Positions 53,101-62,522 are shown, counted from the first letter of the stretch. The stretch: DNA of 64,000 nucleotides from Chaetoceros tenuissimus (GCA_021927905.1 BLLK01000049.1:301073-365072); one strand, 5' to 3'. The notes: generated by a model from the sequence alone, not told the origin. Made by a program: numbers and translations.

Positions 53101-54486
53101 AAAATGATTTACAAGAATTTCCAAGGCATTAGACCATGGCTCTAACTTTTCCTCTCTGCTAAACTTCCTCTTTTTGGAAGAGCGTTTTTCCTTCTTTGAC
53201 GAAGAACCGGTCACTTTTGATGGCACAATATCCTTAGCATCTGCAGTAGTGACTACTTCTTTCTTTGCATTCTCATCTTTTTGTCGTTTCGAAGTGGTAG
53301 ATATTACAGTAGCTCTATTCAAAGAATCACTTTTTCTACTAGCTAATCGATCCCTACGATCCACTTTTGCATTTCTGACAGGTGGTCGCTTGAGTTTCTC
53401 GAATTGATATTTGGAAAGTCGAGTAGTTTGTCCGGATGATAGAGAGTCCCTAGTATCATTTTTCTCTATCGAGACAACTTGCTTTCGCTTGAAAGAAGCC
53501 GAATTGAATCTATTTTTGACATCATTTTCTGTTCTTCCCTTCATATATTTGGCAATCTCTACCCATTTATTTCCTTTCATTTTCTGCAACTTTTCAAGCA
53601 ACAAATCTTCTCTATCAGTCCATTCACCTTTCTTGATATTAGGAGCTAAGTGGTTAAGCCATCTCTCTCGGCACTGTTTGCCTGCCCGTTTCACGTTGGA
53701 TTGTTTCATTAATACTTTTGCTATAATTGTCCACTCATGATGACCATGTATCTTCACCAATTTCATCAACTTTGCATCATCTTCAAGAGACCAACGCGTA
53801 AAATGCCCACTCTGAGCAGTCTTTCTGTTTTTACTTGGAGGTTGCTTATGGTCAATCTCGCGCCAACGTTCCTGACATTGTCTAGCCGATCTTCCTTTCA
53901 TCTCTTTAGATATTACGGTCCATTTTCGTTTGCAACCATGTTTTTCAACAAGTTCGCGAAGCTTCGAATCTTCTAACCTTTTCCATGGATTGGGCGATAT
54001 TTGTTTCAATTTTGTCATCCATCTATGGTAACATTGATTGGGTGTTGCACCTTGGACTTCAGTAGCAATCTCTTCCCAGTATCCATAACCATACTTGTTG
54101 ACAGAATTTCTAAGCGCTTCATCATCCTGGCTTGTCCACTTCTTGTATTTCCCTCGTGACTTTTTTGTTTCATGTATTGTAGTTGCTTCGAAAACTTCTG
54201 TCCCACAATCTTCTTCTTCTTCTTCCTCTGCTATGTCCATTTCTTCTGCCTCTGATAGATCAATATCTTCTTCCTCTGATAAATAACTTGCATCTTCTTC
54301 GTTACCATCTTCAAAATCAGAATCTGAATATTCCTCGTTAAACATGCCTTCCGATCCATTCAGACGTTTACGTAGACGCATGTTGAATCTTTGCCTCTTT
54401 CTAGGTAAAGATTCTTTCTCGACTTCAACTTCGCTTTCTTCTCCAAGTGATACTTCACTTTCATCGTCTTCTTGGTATTGAAACAT
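50188..54486 (-). CDS. Myb-repeat protein with C-terminal RING finger (eight Myb repeats)
   Basis: A 1432-residue protein starting MFQYQEDDES, a start shared with its neighbours. An acidic region precedes four Myb/SANT repeats (about 116-160, 167-211, 230-282, 288-333). Then come two similar domains (about 449-521 and 531-593), each ending KxYGW(T/V)GP, of a kind I recall from stramenopile proteins but cannot name. A second block of four Myb repeats follows (729-778, 785-831, 849-893, 900-943). After it lie an unnamed conserved domain (ISVDFIKNY..., CDGIPPWWYVTRFSNHFQL), a coiled coil, and a RING finger (about 1355-1393: CPICFNPMKDPCIVPECCHRFC, then CPICR). The likely role is a DNA-binding E3 ubiquitin ligase in the nucleus. 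First of five tandem paralogues. Confidence 0.85.
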   Translation of the reverse strand: MFQYQEDDESEVSLGEESEVEVEKESLPRKRQRFNMRLRKRLNGSEGMFNEEYSDSDFEDGNEEDASYLSEEEDIDLSEAEEMDIAEEEEEEDCGTEVFEATTIHETKKSRGKYKKWTSQDDEALRNSVNKYGYGYWEEIATEVQGATPNQCYHRWMTKLKQISPNPWKRLEDSKLRELVEKHGCKRKWTVISKEMKGRSARQCQERWREIDHKQPPSKNRKTAQSGHFTRWSLEDDAKLMKLVKIHGHHEWTIIAKVLMKQSNVKRAGKQCRERWLNHLAPNIKKGEWTDREDLLLEKLQKMKGNKWVEIAKYMKGRTENDVKNRFNSASFKRKQVVSIEKNDTRDSLSSGQTTRLSKYQFEKLKRPPVRNAKVDRRDRLASRKSDSLNRATVISTTSKRQKDENAKKEVVTTADAKDIVPSKVTGSSSKKEKRSSKKRKFSREEKLEPWSNALEILVNHFGWNVVPGQGGFISTYYIPGGLEYEENGLEYVKKTWIENVDYYVTEEAAIKAVHKIYGWTGPQIDFPDKNSDWQVMYSVLEFVNQLQYPSAVSTTRYMKEFIGFKKSTLTRNVHYFETEDDIKEFAHKKYGWVGPVDKPYSLGKRRTPRRNEEDHKSMTFKPATLINTPREDNTQSARTASEKNKNQIRSETPKRASPNYIAEDVNMREPLKYDEDDDCKKRVSHKAAEKTGNNKVNHTPNKKSESLKRKRWITEEEEHVGLKVKHWTTWTAEEDKALLASVKKHGRTNTGRSNWKRIAEEVPNRTSEQCQYRWNSQFTTTFIPWKLHEDTKLRELVEKYGFELNWTVISNEMEGRSAAECEERWSEHIPPNNMKISVNRKGPISSKRWSPEKDAKLVTLIKIHGKKWTLIAKEFEGKTAPQCRDRWCNHLDPNINKNAWTKEEDLLLVKLQKEKGNSWAEIAKCMNGRTDNDVKNRFNGAASIKHLLLSGAKKHVDSKSTNASTKQGRSSSTDDRNLIEGITTQSIDSDDSNDLNNITKVSKRSLACKDDNNVKSTKEKRAKNISREEEKLQLKGFPSKIVIPQALLYPISVDFIKNYDISTNCCASEDKMWNFMFTILKVFAYPQAPSELRSKNIWRTRAMRYLNYFSALILFIKYQDHDKLPEELRCDGIPPWWYVTRFSNHFQLSCCDPTFDNDGLNLEIYNKFRCMQTTFINWTKWVRLQRIFKLKLEDGYLDCSLDVNSERLYSDLQRFLNSYNRQYNIGAYDEAWFNKGTKKCTDEDRHDELKNTASKGLHHFEIALMETVFQAKPLIQDKKYKQFAALKIDSIDCGPASGRIDDEYKKKMDKIVKEKDSIIDAKNNEIERLKQQLAMNKQLQEMQAFAKDLQEDLQCPICFNPMKDPCIVPECCHRFCYVCIEDAIAKCGKECPICRARITSKRDLRRDELFGRIAKAVCGQEDEEEDSREKS

Positions 54487-54597
54487 CTTTCCCCGTCAAG
54501 TATACATGTATTGTAATATATAGAGAAACAGATTCTCATAGCAGCAGGAAAGGTTTTGTATTATGATTCCATATGATGTTATATGTTTTCGAAGAAC

Positions 54598-54715
54598 AAA
54601 AATGTGTGGTGAAAAGAATGAGGGACGTGTCACGTGTCATAGTAACCAAGCTATGGTCCCTATCCACATAGAAATTTACATGGAAACAATGACGACCCGA
54701 GAAAAGGCGAGAAAA
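54598..54715 (-). promoter_or_regulatory. Conserved Myb-RING upstream block, copy 1
   Basis: About 110-230 bases upstream of the 54486 start. On the plus strand it reads GAGGGACGTGTCACGTGTCA, then AGTAACCAAGCTATGGTCCC, TATCCACATAG and GAAACAATGACGACC. It includes a hairpin CATAG...CTATG and CACGTG and TGACG cores. Three other copies lie at similar distances from the next genes. Confidence 0.7.
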
Positions 54716-54786
54716 ATGATTCAATAGATGTATGCATTTATATTTTATTATTCAATCTTAAAGCATTCTTCTTTTTAATTCTTCTC

Positions 54787-56613
54787 TCAATTGTATTCTT
54801 CTACATCTTGGTAACATACTATCTCTGCTATCTTCCCAAACAACTCATCTCGACGTAAACTCCGCTTACTTGTTATCCTTGCTCTGCATACAGGACACTC
54901 CTTTCCACATTTTGCAATGGCATCTTCGATGCATGTATAGCAGAAGCGATGACAGCATTCAGGAACTATACAAGGGTCTTTCATTGGATTGAAGCATATT
55001 GGACATTGAAGGTCCCGTTGCAAATCTTTCGATAATGCTTGTTGCATTTCTTGTACTTGTTTGCTAATGCTTTCTTCTCTATTTTTCTCCTTCACCGGAC
55101 TAGTCTTCAAACCGCCAGGTGCATTCATTTCAGCGGCGCTACTGTTTCCAGATGACTTTTTCGTCTTGATACTCTTCATCTTCTCCACAAATGCTTTGTT
55201 CACTTTTTCTAATGCAGCCTTAGCAGCAATTCTATTTCGATAGAGTTGACATAAACTTTCGTGATAACATGCTTCGTCGTAAGAGTAGAAGTAAGCCTCT
55301 TTACAAACATCACAGCAATAACATTTACCATCAAGGATAGTTTTGGAGCCGAGAGGGAAATTAGAATGGGGATCTACCTCTACATCTACCTTTGCCCTTT
55401 TCGCTGCATCAATTTGCATTTCTACTTCCATCCGTTTCATAGCAACTTTCTTTTTTTCCAATTGTAGTTTGAGTCTTTCAATTTGCATGTTTCGTACATC
55501 TATCTTTTTATTTAGAGCTTCTATTGGTGAGTCCTTTTCATTCTTTTTCTCCGGCAATTGCTTTTGCAGTCTTTCAATTAGTGCAACTATGACTGATTTC
55601 CTTTCGGTCTTATTTGACAACTGCTGTTTGAGTCTTTCAATCAGTTCATCTATTACCAAGTTCTTTTCATTCTTCTTTGATAGTTTCTGTTTCAGTCTTT
55701 CAATCTCTTCCATTTGTGAAAAGATGACTGTGTCCTTTCCGCTGTTGGCCAAATTTAGGAATTCTATTACTGAGTTGTTCTTTGCCAATTGCTCTTTCAG
55801 TCTTTTAATTTCTGTATTTCGTGCCTCTGTTGCTGTTTCCCTTTCGTTCAACTGTGCCAATTGCTCTTTTATCTCTTTCTTGAGGGCTTCTATTACTGAG
55901 TCCTTTTCATCGTTCTTTGCCAATCGCTCTTTCAGTCTTTTATTCTCTTTCTTAAGAGCTTCTATTACTGAGTCTTTTCCATTCTTCTTCTGCAATTGCT
56001 TCTTCAGACTTTTAATCTTTTTCTTTGGAGCTTCTATGATCGAATCTTGTTCATAAATTTCTTTTCCCATGCGCCGTTTTGACCTTGTATTATTAATCCC
56101 GTTGCTGCCATCATTAGTAGCTGTACCTTGCGTTGATTTTCCTTCTATTAAATTACAAGTGGTAGTAATACTTGATCTGCCTCGCTTTGAACTTGTATTG
56201 GTACTCTTTGAATCTACTGTCAAGAGTACATGATTGATTGAAACTTCTTCATTGAACCTATCAATACGTCGACTAGCTAACCGATCTTTACGATCCACTT
56301 TTGCATTTCTGACAGGTATTCGTTTTTGTTTCTCCAGTTGATATTTGGATATTCGAGTGGTGGGTTTTGTAGGTGATTTATGTTTCCTTCTGTCGGCGAG
56401 GAAAGCACTGGGTATCTTTACACTTTTGCTGCATTTACTTTTCACTTTAGGTTCTTTTCTCAAAGGAATCTCTTTAGATCCCTTCAGGAGATGTTTCTTC
56501 AAACGTACATTAAATCTCTGTCCGCTCCTAGTTAAAGATTCTTTCGTCCCTTTCTTTTTACTCTCTTCCACAATCGATGCCTTACTATCACTTTCTTCTT
56601 GGTATTGAAACAT
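54787..56613 (-). CDS. Coiled-coil RING protein of the Myb-RING family (no Myb repeats)
   Basis: A 608-residue protein; I chose the ATG of MFQYQEESDS because the other array members start there, though the frame is open further upstream. The N-terminus keeps the family stretch (ISKYQLEKQKRIPVRNAKVD) found between Myb blocks in its neighbours, but the Myb repeats are absent. A long coiled coil (about 190-400) has repeated units IERLKQQL and SVIEALKKE. A Cys/His-rich segment follows (CYCCDVCKEAYFYSYDEACY, then HESLC), probably a zinc finger. The C-terminal RING matches the neighbours (CPICFNPMKDPCIVPECCHR, then CPVCR). It looks like a derived member that lost its DNA-binding part; it might dimerise with, and ubiquitinate, other members. 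Its closest relative is the broken gene at 63002. Confidence 0.8.
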   Translation of the reverse strand: MFQYQEESDSKASIVEESKKKGTKESLTRSGQRFNVRLKKHLLKGSKEIPLRKEPKVKSKCSKSVKIPSAFLADRRKHKSPTKPTTRISKYQLEKQKRIPVRNAKVDRKDRLASRRIDRFNEEVSINHVLLTVDSKSTNTSSKRGRSSITTTCNLIEGKSTQGTATNDGSNGINNTRSKRRMGKEIYEQDSIIEAPKKKIKSLKKQLQKKNGKDSVIEALKKENKRLKERLAKNDEKDSVIEALKKEIKEQLAQLNERETATEARNTEIKRLKEQLAKNNSVIEFLNLANSGKDTVIFSQMEEIERLKQKLSKKNEKNLVIDELIERLKQQLSNKTERKSVIVALIERLQKQLPEKKNEKDSPIEALNKKIDVRNMQIERLKLQLEKKKVAMKRMEVEMQIDAAKRAKVDVEVDPHSNFPLGSKTILDGKCYCCDVCKEAYFYSYDEACYHESLCQLYRNRIAAKAALEKVNKAFVEKMKSIKTKKSSGNSSAAEMNAPGGLKTSPVKEKNREESISKQVQEMQQALSKDLQRDLQCPICFNPMKDPCIVPECCHRFCYTCIEDAIAKCGKECPVCRARITSKRSLRRDELFGKIAEIVCYQDVEEYN

Positions 56614-56699
56614 GTTCTCCGTCAAATAGACATGCAATCTAACTTGAACATGTATTAGAAAAAGAGTTGTCAAGTCAGTACAAGATATATTTTAAAAGA

Positions 56700-56815
56700 A
56701 CAAAAATGTGTGGTAAAAGATGAGGGACGTGTCACCACGGGTCAGTCATAGTAACCCAGCTATGATCCCTATCCATATAATTTTGATTCAACAATGACGA
56801 CCATAAAAGAGGGCA
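56700..56815 (-). promoter_or_regulatory. Conserved Myb-RING upstream block, copy 2
   Basis: About 90-200 bases upstream of the 56613 start. It contains GAGGGACGTGTCACCACGGG, AGTAACCCAGCTATGATCCC and CAACAATGACGACC in the same order as copy 1. Confidence 0.7.
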
Positions 56816-56882
56816 GGAATAATTTAATAAGTACATTTATGCATTTATACTATATTGCTTCAAATTTATAGCTTTCTTTGTC

Positions 56883-59800
56883 TTAGTTCTTCTGACTGTC
56901 TTCTTCTTCGTCGTCCTCTTGGTCACATACTACCTCTGCTATCCTCCCAAACAACTCATCTCGCCGTAAACCACGCTTGCTCGTTATCCTTGCTCTGCAG
57001 ATCGGACATTCCTTTCCGCATTTGGCAATAGCATCTTCGATGCATGTAAAACAGAAACGATGGCAGCATTCAGGAACTATGCATGGGTCTTTCATGGGAT
57101 TGAAACAAATTGGACATTGAAGGTCTTCTTGCAAATCTTTCGAAAAAGTTTCCATTTCTTGTAATTTTTTATTATGCAGTTTGAGTCTTTCAATTTCGAT
57201 GTTTTGTGCATCCATGATGTGGTCCTTTTTCTTGTTTTTTGACACTTGGTGTTTGAGTCTTTCAATTTCCCTTTTTTGTGTATGTATGATTGAAGAGTAC
57301 TTTCCCTCGTTCTTCAATATTTGTTGTTGAACATTTTCAATCTCCTCCAGTTGTTTTCTGAGTCTTTCAATCTCCTTACTTTGTGCGTCTACAGTTGAGT
57401 CCATTTCCGTAATATCATCTGCCTTCTTCATTTCTACCTTCTTGGTCTCAACTTCATTATGCATGATATCTGTTGCAGGTCCAAAATTGACAGAGTCTAT
57501 CTCCAAAGTAGCAAACAATTTGAATTCTTTACCTTGTATCAAAGGCTTCGCCTGAAATACTGTCTCCATAAGTGCTATTTCGAAATGATGCAATCCCCTA
57601 GATGCTGTTTTCTTGAGTTCATCATAGCGCTTTTCGTCTATACATTTCTTCGTATCTTTGTTGAACCATGTCTCGTCATAGGCTCCATAACGGTATTGCG
57701 AGTTATAAGTATCCAGGAATTTTTGCAAATCACCATAGTAACTTTTCTTGTTCTTATTGATCACGCATTTGGTGAATAGCGGTTTCAAATACCCATCTTC
57801 TGATCTGTAATTATCACTACAAACTGAATGAGCACTATGTGCATCACACCAGCTGTAATTTATCCATTGTCTGAAGCTTAAGTTCATTTCACGATATTCA
57901 CTGCGAATGATTTTGCCAAAATGATCATCGTTGTTATCATTGGCATTCCTGGTGGGAATTGATGGAGATGGCAATTCAAAGCGATTGAAGAAACGGACTA
58001 CATACCACCAAGGAGGTATGCCATCATGTCTTAATTCTTTTGGTAGTTCATCATGATCCTGATACTTGATCAAGAGGATGAGAGCCGAGAGATAGTTTAG
58101 ATAGTGTTTCGTTTTGTTTCTCCACCTTTCTATAGATGTAAGTTCAGCGGGTGCTTGAGGGTAAACAAATACTTTCAATATTGAAAACATGAAGTCCAAC
58201 ATCTTCGCCTCGAGTTCATCATAGCTACTTGTGTACTTCTTTATAAAATCTATCGATAAAGGTCTTTGAAGCGTTTCTGGCATGGCAATCCTTCTTTCAA
58301 ACCCTTTCAGCTGTCGATCAGCTCTCTTTAATTTGCGATTAAATCGATTTCTAACCTCCTGAGCCGTTCTACCCACTTCATTCGCAATCACTGTCCATTT
58401 ATTTCCTCTTTCCTTATGAAGTTTGATGATACTCAAATCTTCTTCAATTGACCAATTTTGTTGTGGCGCACTGACTCTCAGCGGCTCACTAACTTTTAAA
58501 GAGTCATTCCATCGATGGTAGCATTGCTGCTCTGTCCGACAAGGCATACCTTTTGCAATAGTTTTCCAATCTCTTTCTTTATTCTTTTCAACAGCTGAAC
58601 GAAGCGCTTCATCTTCCTCCACACTCCAATTCTGCTGAGGACTTTTCTTTGTATTACTATCTTGTGTCTTATTTCTTGAAGCAACTTCAGTACTTTCTTC
58701 TTCGTTTTCTTCTAGCTGCAATACTATATCTTCATTTTCAGGTTGCATATATCTTCTGAATTTCAAAGTGCTATGCCACCGTTGGGTACATTGGTTCATT
58801 GTGCGACTAGGTACTTCTTTTACAATGGTTGCCCAATCTTTTTCCCAACCTTTTTCTTTATTCTTTTTGACAGCTAAGCGAAGTGCTTCATCTTCTTCCA
58901 CAGTCCATTTCCTTCCATGTGGTCTCTTTGTATTGCTACCTTTTGTTTTGTTTGTTTTAGGAATTGGAATATCATCCTTTTCGTTAATGCCCTCGATATT
59001 AGATTCTATATCTCTTGATTTTACGCTCAGTCTTTGCTCTTTATCTGATGCATTTTGTACTGATCTTGTTTTTGATCCTTTGCGATGTCTACGTAATTTA
59101 TTGCCCACATCAATCTGTGCTACGAGATCCTTGGTAGTTGCTACACCTACTCTCTTTGGTCTTTTTTTGGTGCCATTATCATCAGTGCCATCGTGACCAG
59201 CTAAGCATCGTTTCGACCTTGTATTGGAATTATTTGAATCACCACCGTCGTTACTAGCTGTGCCTCGCGTTAATTTTCCTTCTGTCAAATTGCAATCAGC
59301 AGTAGTAACTACTGTAACTCGTCTTGATCTTGTACTGATATTATTCGAGTCGACTCGTCTCAGCTTACTTACTCTCATAACGTTTACTGAAGAACTCCTA
59401 TTCCTTCTCTTGACCGATTCTAATTTTTTAGGACGTTTTCTATTTACAATCTTTTTCTTCTCCTTTTTCTTTGGAGGTATATGCTCTAACCAACGTTGCT
59501 CACATTCTGTAGCTGATCTTCCTTCCATCTCTTTAGATATTATGGTCCATTGTAGTTCAGAATCATGTTTCTCAACAAGTTCGCGAAGCTTTCTGTCCTC
59601 ATACAGTTTCCATGGAATCATAAATTTTCTATTCCATCGACAGTGACACTGTTCAATTGTACGATTTGGGACGTCTTCTGCAATCCTTTTCCATTTGTTT
59701 CTACCCGTCCTAGTCTCCCCATGCTTTTCGACAGATTTACGAAGTGCTTCGTCTTCTTCCGCGGTCCATTTCTTGAATTTCGCCATTTGATAATTCCATC

Positions 59801-59945
59801 TATTGTTACATTGTACCCCATTACGATTTGGGACTTCTTCTGCAATCCTTTCCCAGTTTCCCCTTGTCTCCCCATATTTTTTAACAGACGCACGAAGTGC
59901 TTCGTCTTCTTCCGCAGTCCACCAATAGTGATGTTTTACTTCCAT
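56883..59945 (-). CDS. Myb-repeat protein with C-terminal RING finger (six Myb repeats)
   Basis: A 1020-residue protein starting MEVKHHYWWTAEEDEALRAS. Six Myb/SANT repeats lie near residues 7-54, 56-109, 112-157, 345-395, 435-480 and 490-535, each with the spaced Trp pattern (WTAEEDEALR...W..IA...RT..QC..RW). The shared unnamed domain follows (LKGFERRIAMPETLQRPLSI, then DGIPPWWYVVRFFNRFELP), then LHHFEIALMETVFQAKPLIQ, a coiled coil and a RING (CPICFNPMKDPCIVPECCHR, then CPICR). Just upstream, at 59967-59953, the ancestral family start is still visible as MFQY followed by TAA where relatives have CAA. So translation now begins at a new ATG in another frame, directly before the first Myb repeat. 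Proposed role as for 50188. Confidence 0.85.
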   Translation of the reverse strand: MEVKHHYWWTAEEDEALRASVKKYGETRGNWERIAEEVPNRNGVQCNNRWNYQMAKFKKWTAEEDEALRKSVEKHGETRTGRNKWKRIAEDVPNRTIEQCHCRWNRKFMIPWKLYEDRKLRELVEKHDSELQWTIISKEMEGRSATECEQRWLEHIPPKKKEKKKIVNRKRPKKLESVKRRNRSSSVNVMRVSKLRRVDSNNISTRSRRVTVVTTADCNLTEGKLTRGTASNDGGDSNNSNTRSKRCLAGHDGTDDNGTKKRPKRVGVATTKDLVAQIDVGNKLRRHRKGSKTRSVQNASDKEQRLSVKSRDIESNIEGINEKDDIPIPKTNKTKGSNTKRPHGRKWTVEEDEALRLAVKKNKEKGWEKDWATIVKEVPSRTMNQCTQRWHSTLKFRRYMQPENEDIVLQLEENEEESTEVASRNKTQDSNTKKSPQQNWSVEEDEALRSAVEKNKERDWKTIAKGMPCRTEQQCYHRWNDSLKVSEPLRVSAPQQNWSIEEDLSIIKLHKERGNKWTVIANEVGRTAQEVRNRFNRKLKRADRQLKGFERRIAMPETLQRPLSIDFIKKYTSSYDELEAKMLDFMFSILKVFVYPQAPAELTSIERWRNKTKHYLNYLSALILLIKYQDHDELPKELRHDGIPPWWYVVRFFNRFELPSPSIPTRNANDNNDDHFGKIIRSEYREMNLSFRQWINYSWCDAHSAHSVCSDNYRSEDGYLKPLFTKCVINKNKKSYYGDLQKFLDTYNSQYRYGAYDETWFNKDTKKCIDEKRYDELKKTASRGLHHFEIALMETVFQAKPLIQGKEFKLFATLEIDSVNFGPATDIMHNEVETKKVEMKKADDITEMDSTVDAQSKEIERLRKQLEEIENVQQQILKNEGKYSSIIHTQKREIERLKHQVSKNKKKDHIMDAQNIEIERLKLHNKKLQEMETFSKDLQEDLQCPICFNPMKDPCIVPECCHRFCFTCIEDAIAKCGKECPICRARITSKRGLRRDELFGRIAEVVCDQEDDEEEDSQKN

Positions 59946-59952
59946 TCTCTTC

Positions 59953-59967
59953 TTAGTATTGAAACAT
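59953..59967 (-). other. Relic of the family start, stopped at codon 5
   Basis: ATGTTTCAATACTAA encodes MFQY and a stop. The other three complete members of the array read ATGTTTCAATACCAAGAAG (MFQYQE). A C-to-T change has turned CAA into TAA. The sequence after it (GAAGA) still matches the family for a few bases. Confidence 0.8.
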
Positions 59968-60027
59968 GTTACCGATCAAGTAGCTGATCGTCGTGTCAAT
60001 TGTAAAGATATGTGTTTTCAAGTTAGA

Positions 60028-60150
60028 ACAAAATGTGATGAAAAAGAATGAGGGAGGTGTCAGCAGTCATCAGTCATAGTAACCCAGCTACGGCCCCTAT
60101 CCAAATAGGCGAATCAAAACAATGACGATTGATTCTATAATGATGAGAGG
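60028..60150 (-). promoter_or_regulatory. Conserved Myb-RING upstream block, copy 3
   Basis: It contains GAGGGAGGTGTCAGCAGTCA, AGTAACCCAGCTACGGCCCC, TATCCAAATAGG and AAAACAATGACGAT in the order of the other copies, about 60-185 bases upstream of the old MFQY start. Confidence 0.7.
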
Positions 60151-60221
60151 AATGAAGAAGGAATAGAGACAAAATCAACTAATGGGCGCACATTATTATT
60201 TGGTATACAATTATCATATAA

Positions 60222-62522
60222 TTACATCAAATTCTTCTTGCCAACATCTTCTTTGTCCTCTTGGTCACATACTACCTCTGCTATCCTCCCAAACAACTCA
60301 TCTCGACGGAAGTCACGCTTACTCGTTATCCTTGCTCTGCAGATCGGACATTCCTTTCCGCATTTGGCAATAGCATCTTCAATACATTTATAGCAAAAGC
60401 GATGACAGCATTCGGGAACTATACAAGGGTCATTCATAGGGTTGAAGCATATTGGACACTGAAGGTCTTCTTTTAAGTCTTTCGATAATGCTTGCATTTC
60501 TTGTAATTTTTTATTATGCAGTTTGAGTCTTTCAATTTCGATGTTTTGCGTATCTATGATTGTGTCCCTGTTCTTGATTTCCTTTTCCATTTTCTTCTGA
60601 AACTCAATATTTACAGAATCCTGCGTAGGCCCACAATCTATAGAGTCAATTTTCAATGCAGCAAACTGTTTGTATCTTTTATCTTGTATCAAAGGCTTCG
60701 CCTGAAATACTGTTTCCATAAGTGCTATCTCGAAATGATGCAATCCTCTTTTGGCTATTTGCTTGAGCTCGTCATGGCGATCTTCGTCTGTGCATTTCTT
60801 AGTATCTTTGTTGAACCATGCCTCGTCATACGCTCCGACGTTGTATTGTCTATTGTAGCTGTTAAGGAATCTCTGTAAATCACCGAATAGTCTTTCAGAA
60901 TTTGTATCCAAAGAGCAGTCTAAGTAGCCATCTGCTGCCTTGAAAATAAAATTCCCCGTGAACATCCAAATATTTGTCTCGATGATAAAATACACATTCA
61001 GGACATCATATGCGACGTTAATCTCTTTGCTAAAATTGTCATCATGTGGATTATCATATCTTGATTTGTGATTTCTAGTTAATTTGAAATGATTGAAGAA
61101 ACGAACTACATACCACCAAGGAGGTATGCCATCGCAACTTAATTCTTCTGGTAACTCTTCGTGATTCTGATATTTGATTAGAAGAATGAGCGCTGAGAAG
61201 TAGTTCAGGTATCGCATTGTTCTTGATGTCCATATTGTCTGTGATCTGAGTTCGACAGGTGCATGGGGGTATTTAAAACCTTTCAATATTGAAAACATGA
61301 ATTCCCACATTTTTGTATCTTTCAATTTGTTTTCATTACTATAAATCAAATTTTCGAAGGTAATATCAACATTATAGTTCTTGATGAAGTCCACTGACAT
61401 GGGACTCTGTAAAGCTTCTGGTACAACAATCTTTCTTGTGAATCCCTTCAACTGTACATTTTCTTCGCTTGATATATTTTTGGCTCGTTTCTTTTTGGTG
61501 CTCTTCACATTATTATCATCTATACCAGTTAAGCGTCGTTTCGAACCTTTGGTGATGTTATTCAAATCATTGCTGTCATTACTTTCTAAACTTTGTGTCG
61601 ATTTTTCTTCTATCAAATTACGATCAGCGGTCCTACTTGATCTACCTTGCTTTGTACTTGCATTAGTACCCTTTGAATCTGCACCTGCAAGGAGCTTATG
61701 TTTGATAGACGTGAACTTATTTTTGATATCATTTTCTGACTTTCTGTTAGTTTCAGTAGCACTACTTGATTTTCCTTGCTTTGTACACATATTGGTAGTA
61801 CTCTTCAAGTCAACATGCCTCTTGGTATCTGTAAGGAGCAGACGTTTGATGGAAGCTCCGTTGAATCTATTTTTGATATTATTTTCAGTTCTTCCATTCA
61901 TACACTTGGAAATTTCTGCCCAACTATTTCCTTTTTCTTTCTGTAACTTTATAAGCAACAAGTCTTCTTCTTTTGTCCATGGACTTTTATTAATATTTGG
62001 ATCTAAATGATTACACCATCTTTCTCGACATTGAATGGCTGACTTCACTTTGAAGACCTTTGCTATTGAAGGCCACTTCTCTCCATGTTTCTTGACTAAT
62101 CCAACCAACCTTGCATCCTCTTCAGGAGTCCATCTCTTCTTACTTATTGGACCTTTTGTATTCACACTGATTTCATTATCCTCGTCGGCTTGATGGGCTC
62201 GTCTACTAGCCAACCGATCTTTACGATCAACTCTTGCATTTCGGACAGGTGGTCGCTTTTGTTTCTGCAATTGATATTTGGAAATTCGAGCAGTAGATTT
62301 TGCAGATGATAGGTTGTTCTTTCTATCGGCGAGGGAAGTACCGCGTTTCTGTTTGGCTTTAGGCCGTCTTTGTATGCCTTTCAATCCCTTCAGGAGATTT
62401 TCCTTCAAACGTACGTTAAATCTCCGTCCGCTCCTGGTCAAAGATTGTTCTTTCGCCTCTTTCTTTTTACTCTCTTCTGCATACGATGCTTCGCTTTCAT
62501 TATCTTCTTGGTATTGAAACAT
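60222..62522 (-). CDS. Myb-repeat protein with C-terminal RING finger (two Myb repeats)
   Basis: A 766-residue protein starting MFQYQEDNESEASYAEESKK. It keeps the family stretch ISKYQLQKQKRPPVRNARVD, then two Myb repeats (about 130-173, KRWTPEEDARLVGLVKKHGE; and 181-223, PWTKEEDLLLIKLQKEKGNS), an R2R3-like pair. The shared unnamed domain follows (VVPEALQSPMSVDFIKNYNV, CDGIPPWWYVVRFFNHFKL), then LHHFEIALMETVFQAKPLIQ, a short coiled coil (QNIEIERLKLHNKKLQEMQA) and the RING (CPICFNPMNDPCIVPECCHR, then CPICR). The Myb pair and the RING suggest a nuclear DNA-binding ubiquitin ligase. It appears undamaged and is the most compact full member of the array. Confidence 0.85.
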   Translation of the reverse strand: MFQYQEDNESEASYAEESKKKEAKEQSLTRSGRRFNVRLKENLLKGLKGIQRRPKAKQKRGTSLADRKNNLSSAKSTARISKYQLQKQKRPPVRNARVDRKDRLASRRAHQADEDNEISVNTKGPISKKRWTPEEDARLVGLVKKHGEKWPSIAKVFKVKSAIQCRERWCNHLDPNINKSPWTKEEDLLLIKLQKEKGNSWAEISKCMNGRTENNIKNRFNGASIKRLLLTDTKRHVDLKSTTNMCTKQGKSSSATETNRKSENDIKNKFTSIKHKLLAGADSKGTNASTKQGRSSRTADRNLIEEKSTQSLESNDSNDLNNITKGSKRRLTGIDDNNVKSTKKKRAKNISSEENVQLKGFTRKIVVPEALQSPMSVDFIKNYNVDITFENLIYSNENKLKDTKMWEFMFSILKGFKYPHAPVELRSQTIWTSRTMRYLNYFSALILLIKYQNHEELPEELSCDGIPPWWYVVRFFNHFKLTRNHKSRYDNPHDDNFSKEINVAYDVLNVYFIIETNIWMFTGNFIFKAADGYLDCSLDTNSERLFGDLQRFLNSYNRQYNVGAYDEAWFNKDTKKCTDEDRHDELKQIAKRGLHHFEIALMETVFQAKPLIQDKRYKQFAALKIDSIDCGPTQDSVNIEFQKKMEKEIKNRDTIIDTQNIEIERLKLHNKKLQEMQALSKDLKEDLQCPICFNPMNDPCIVPECCHRFCYKCIEDAIAKCGKECPICRARITSKRDFRRDELFGRIAEVVCDQEDKEDVGKKNLM

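Noticed and set aside
50188-54486. The RING as a U-box
   Set aside because: All expected Cys/His ligands are visible (CPIC, C-H-FC, CI, CPIC), which a U-box lacks.
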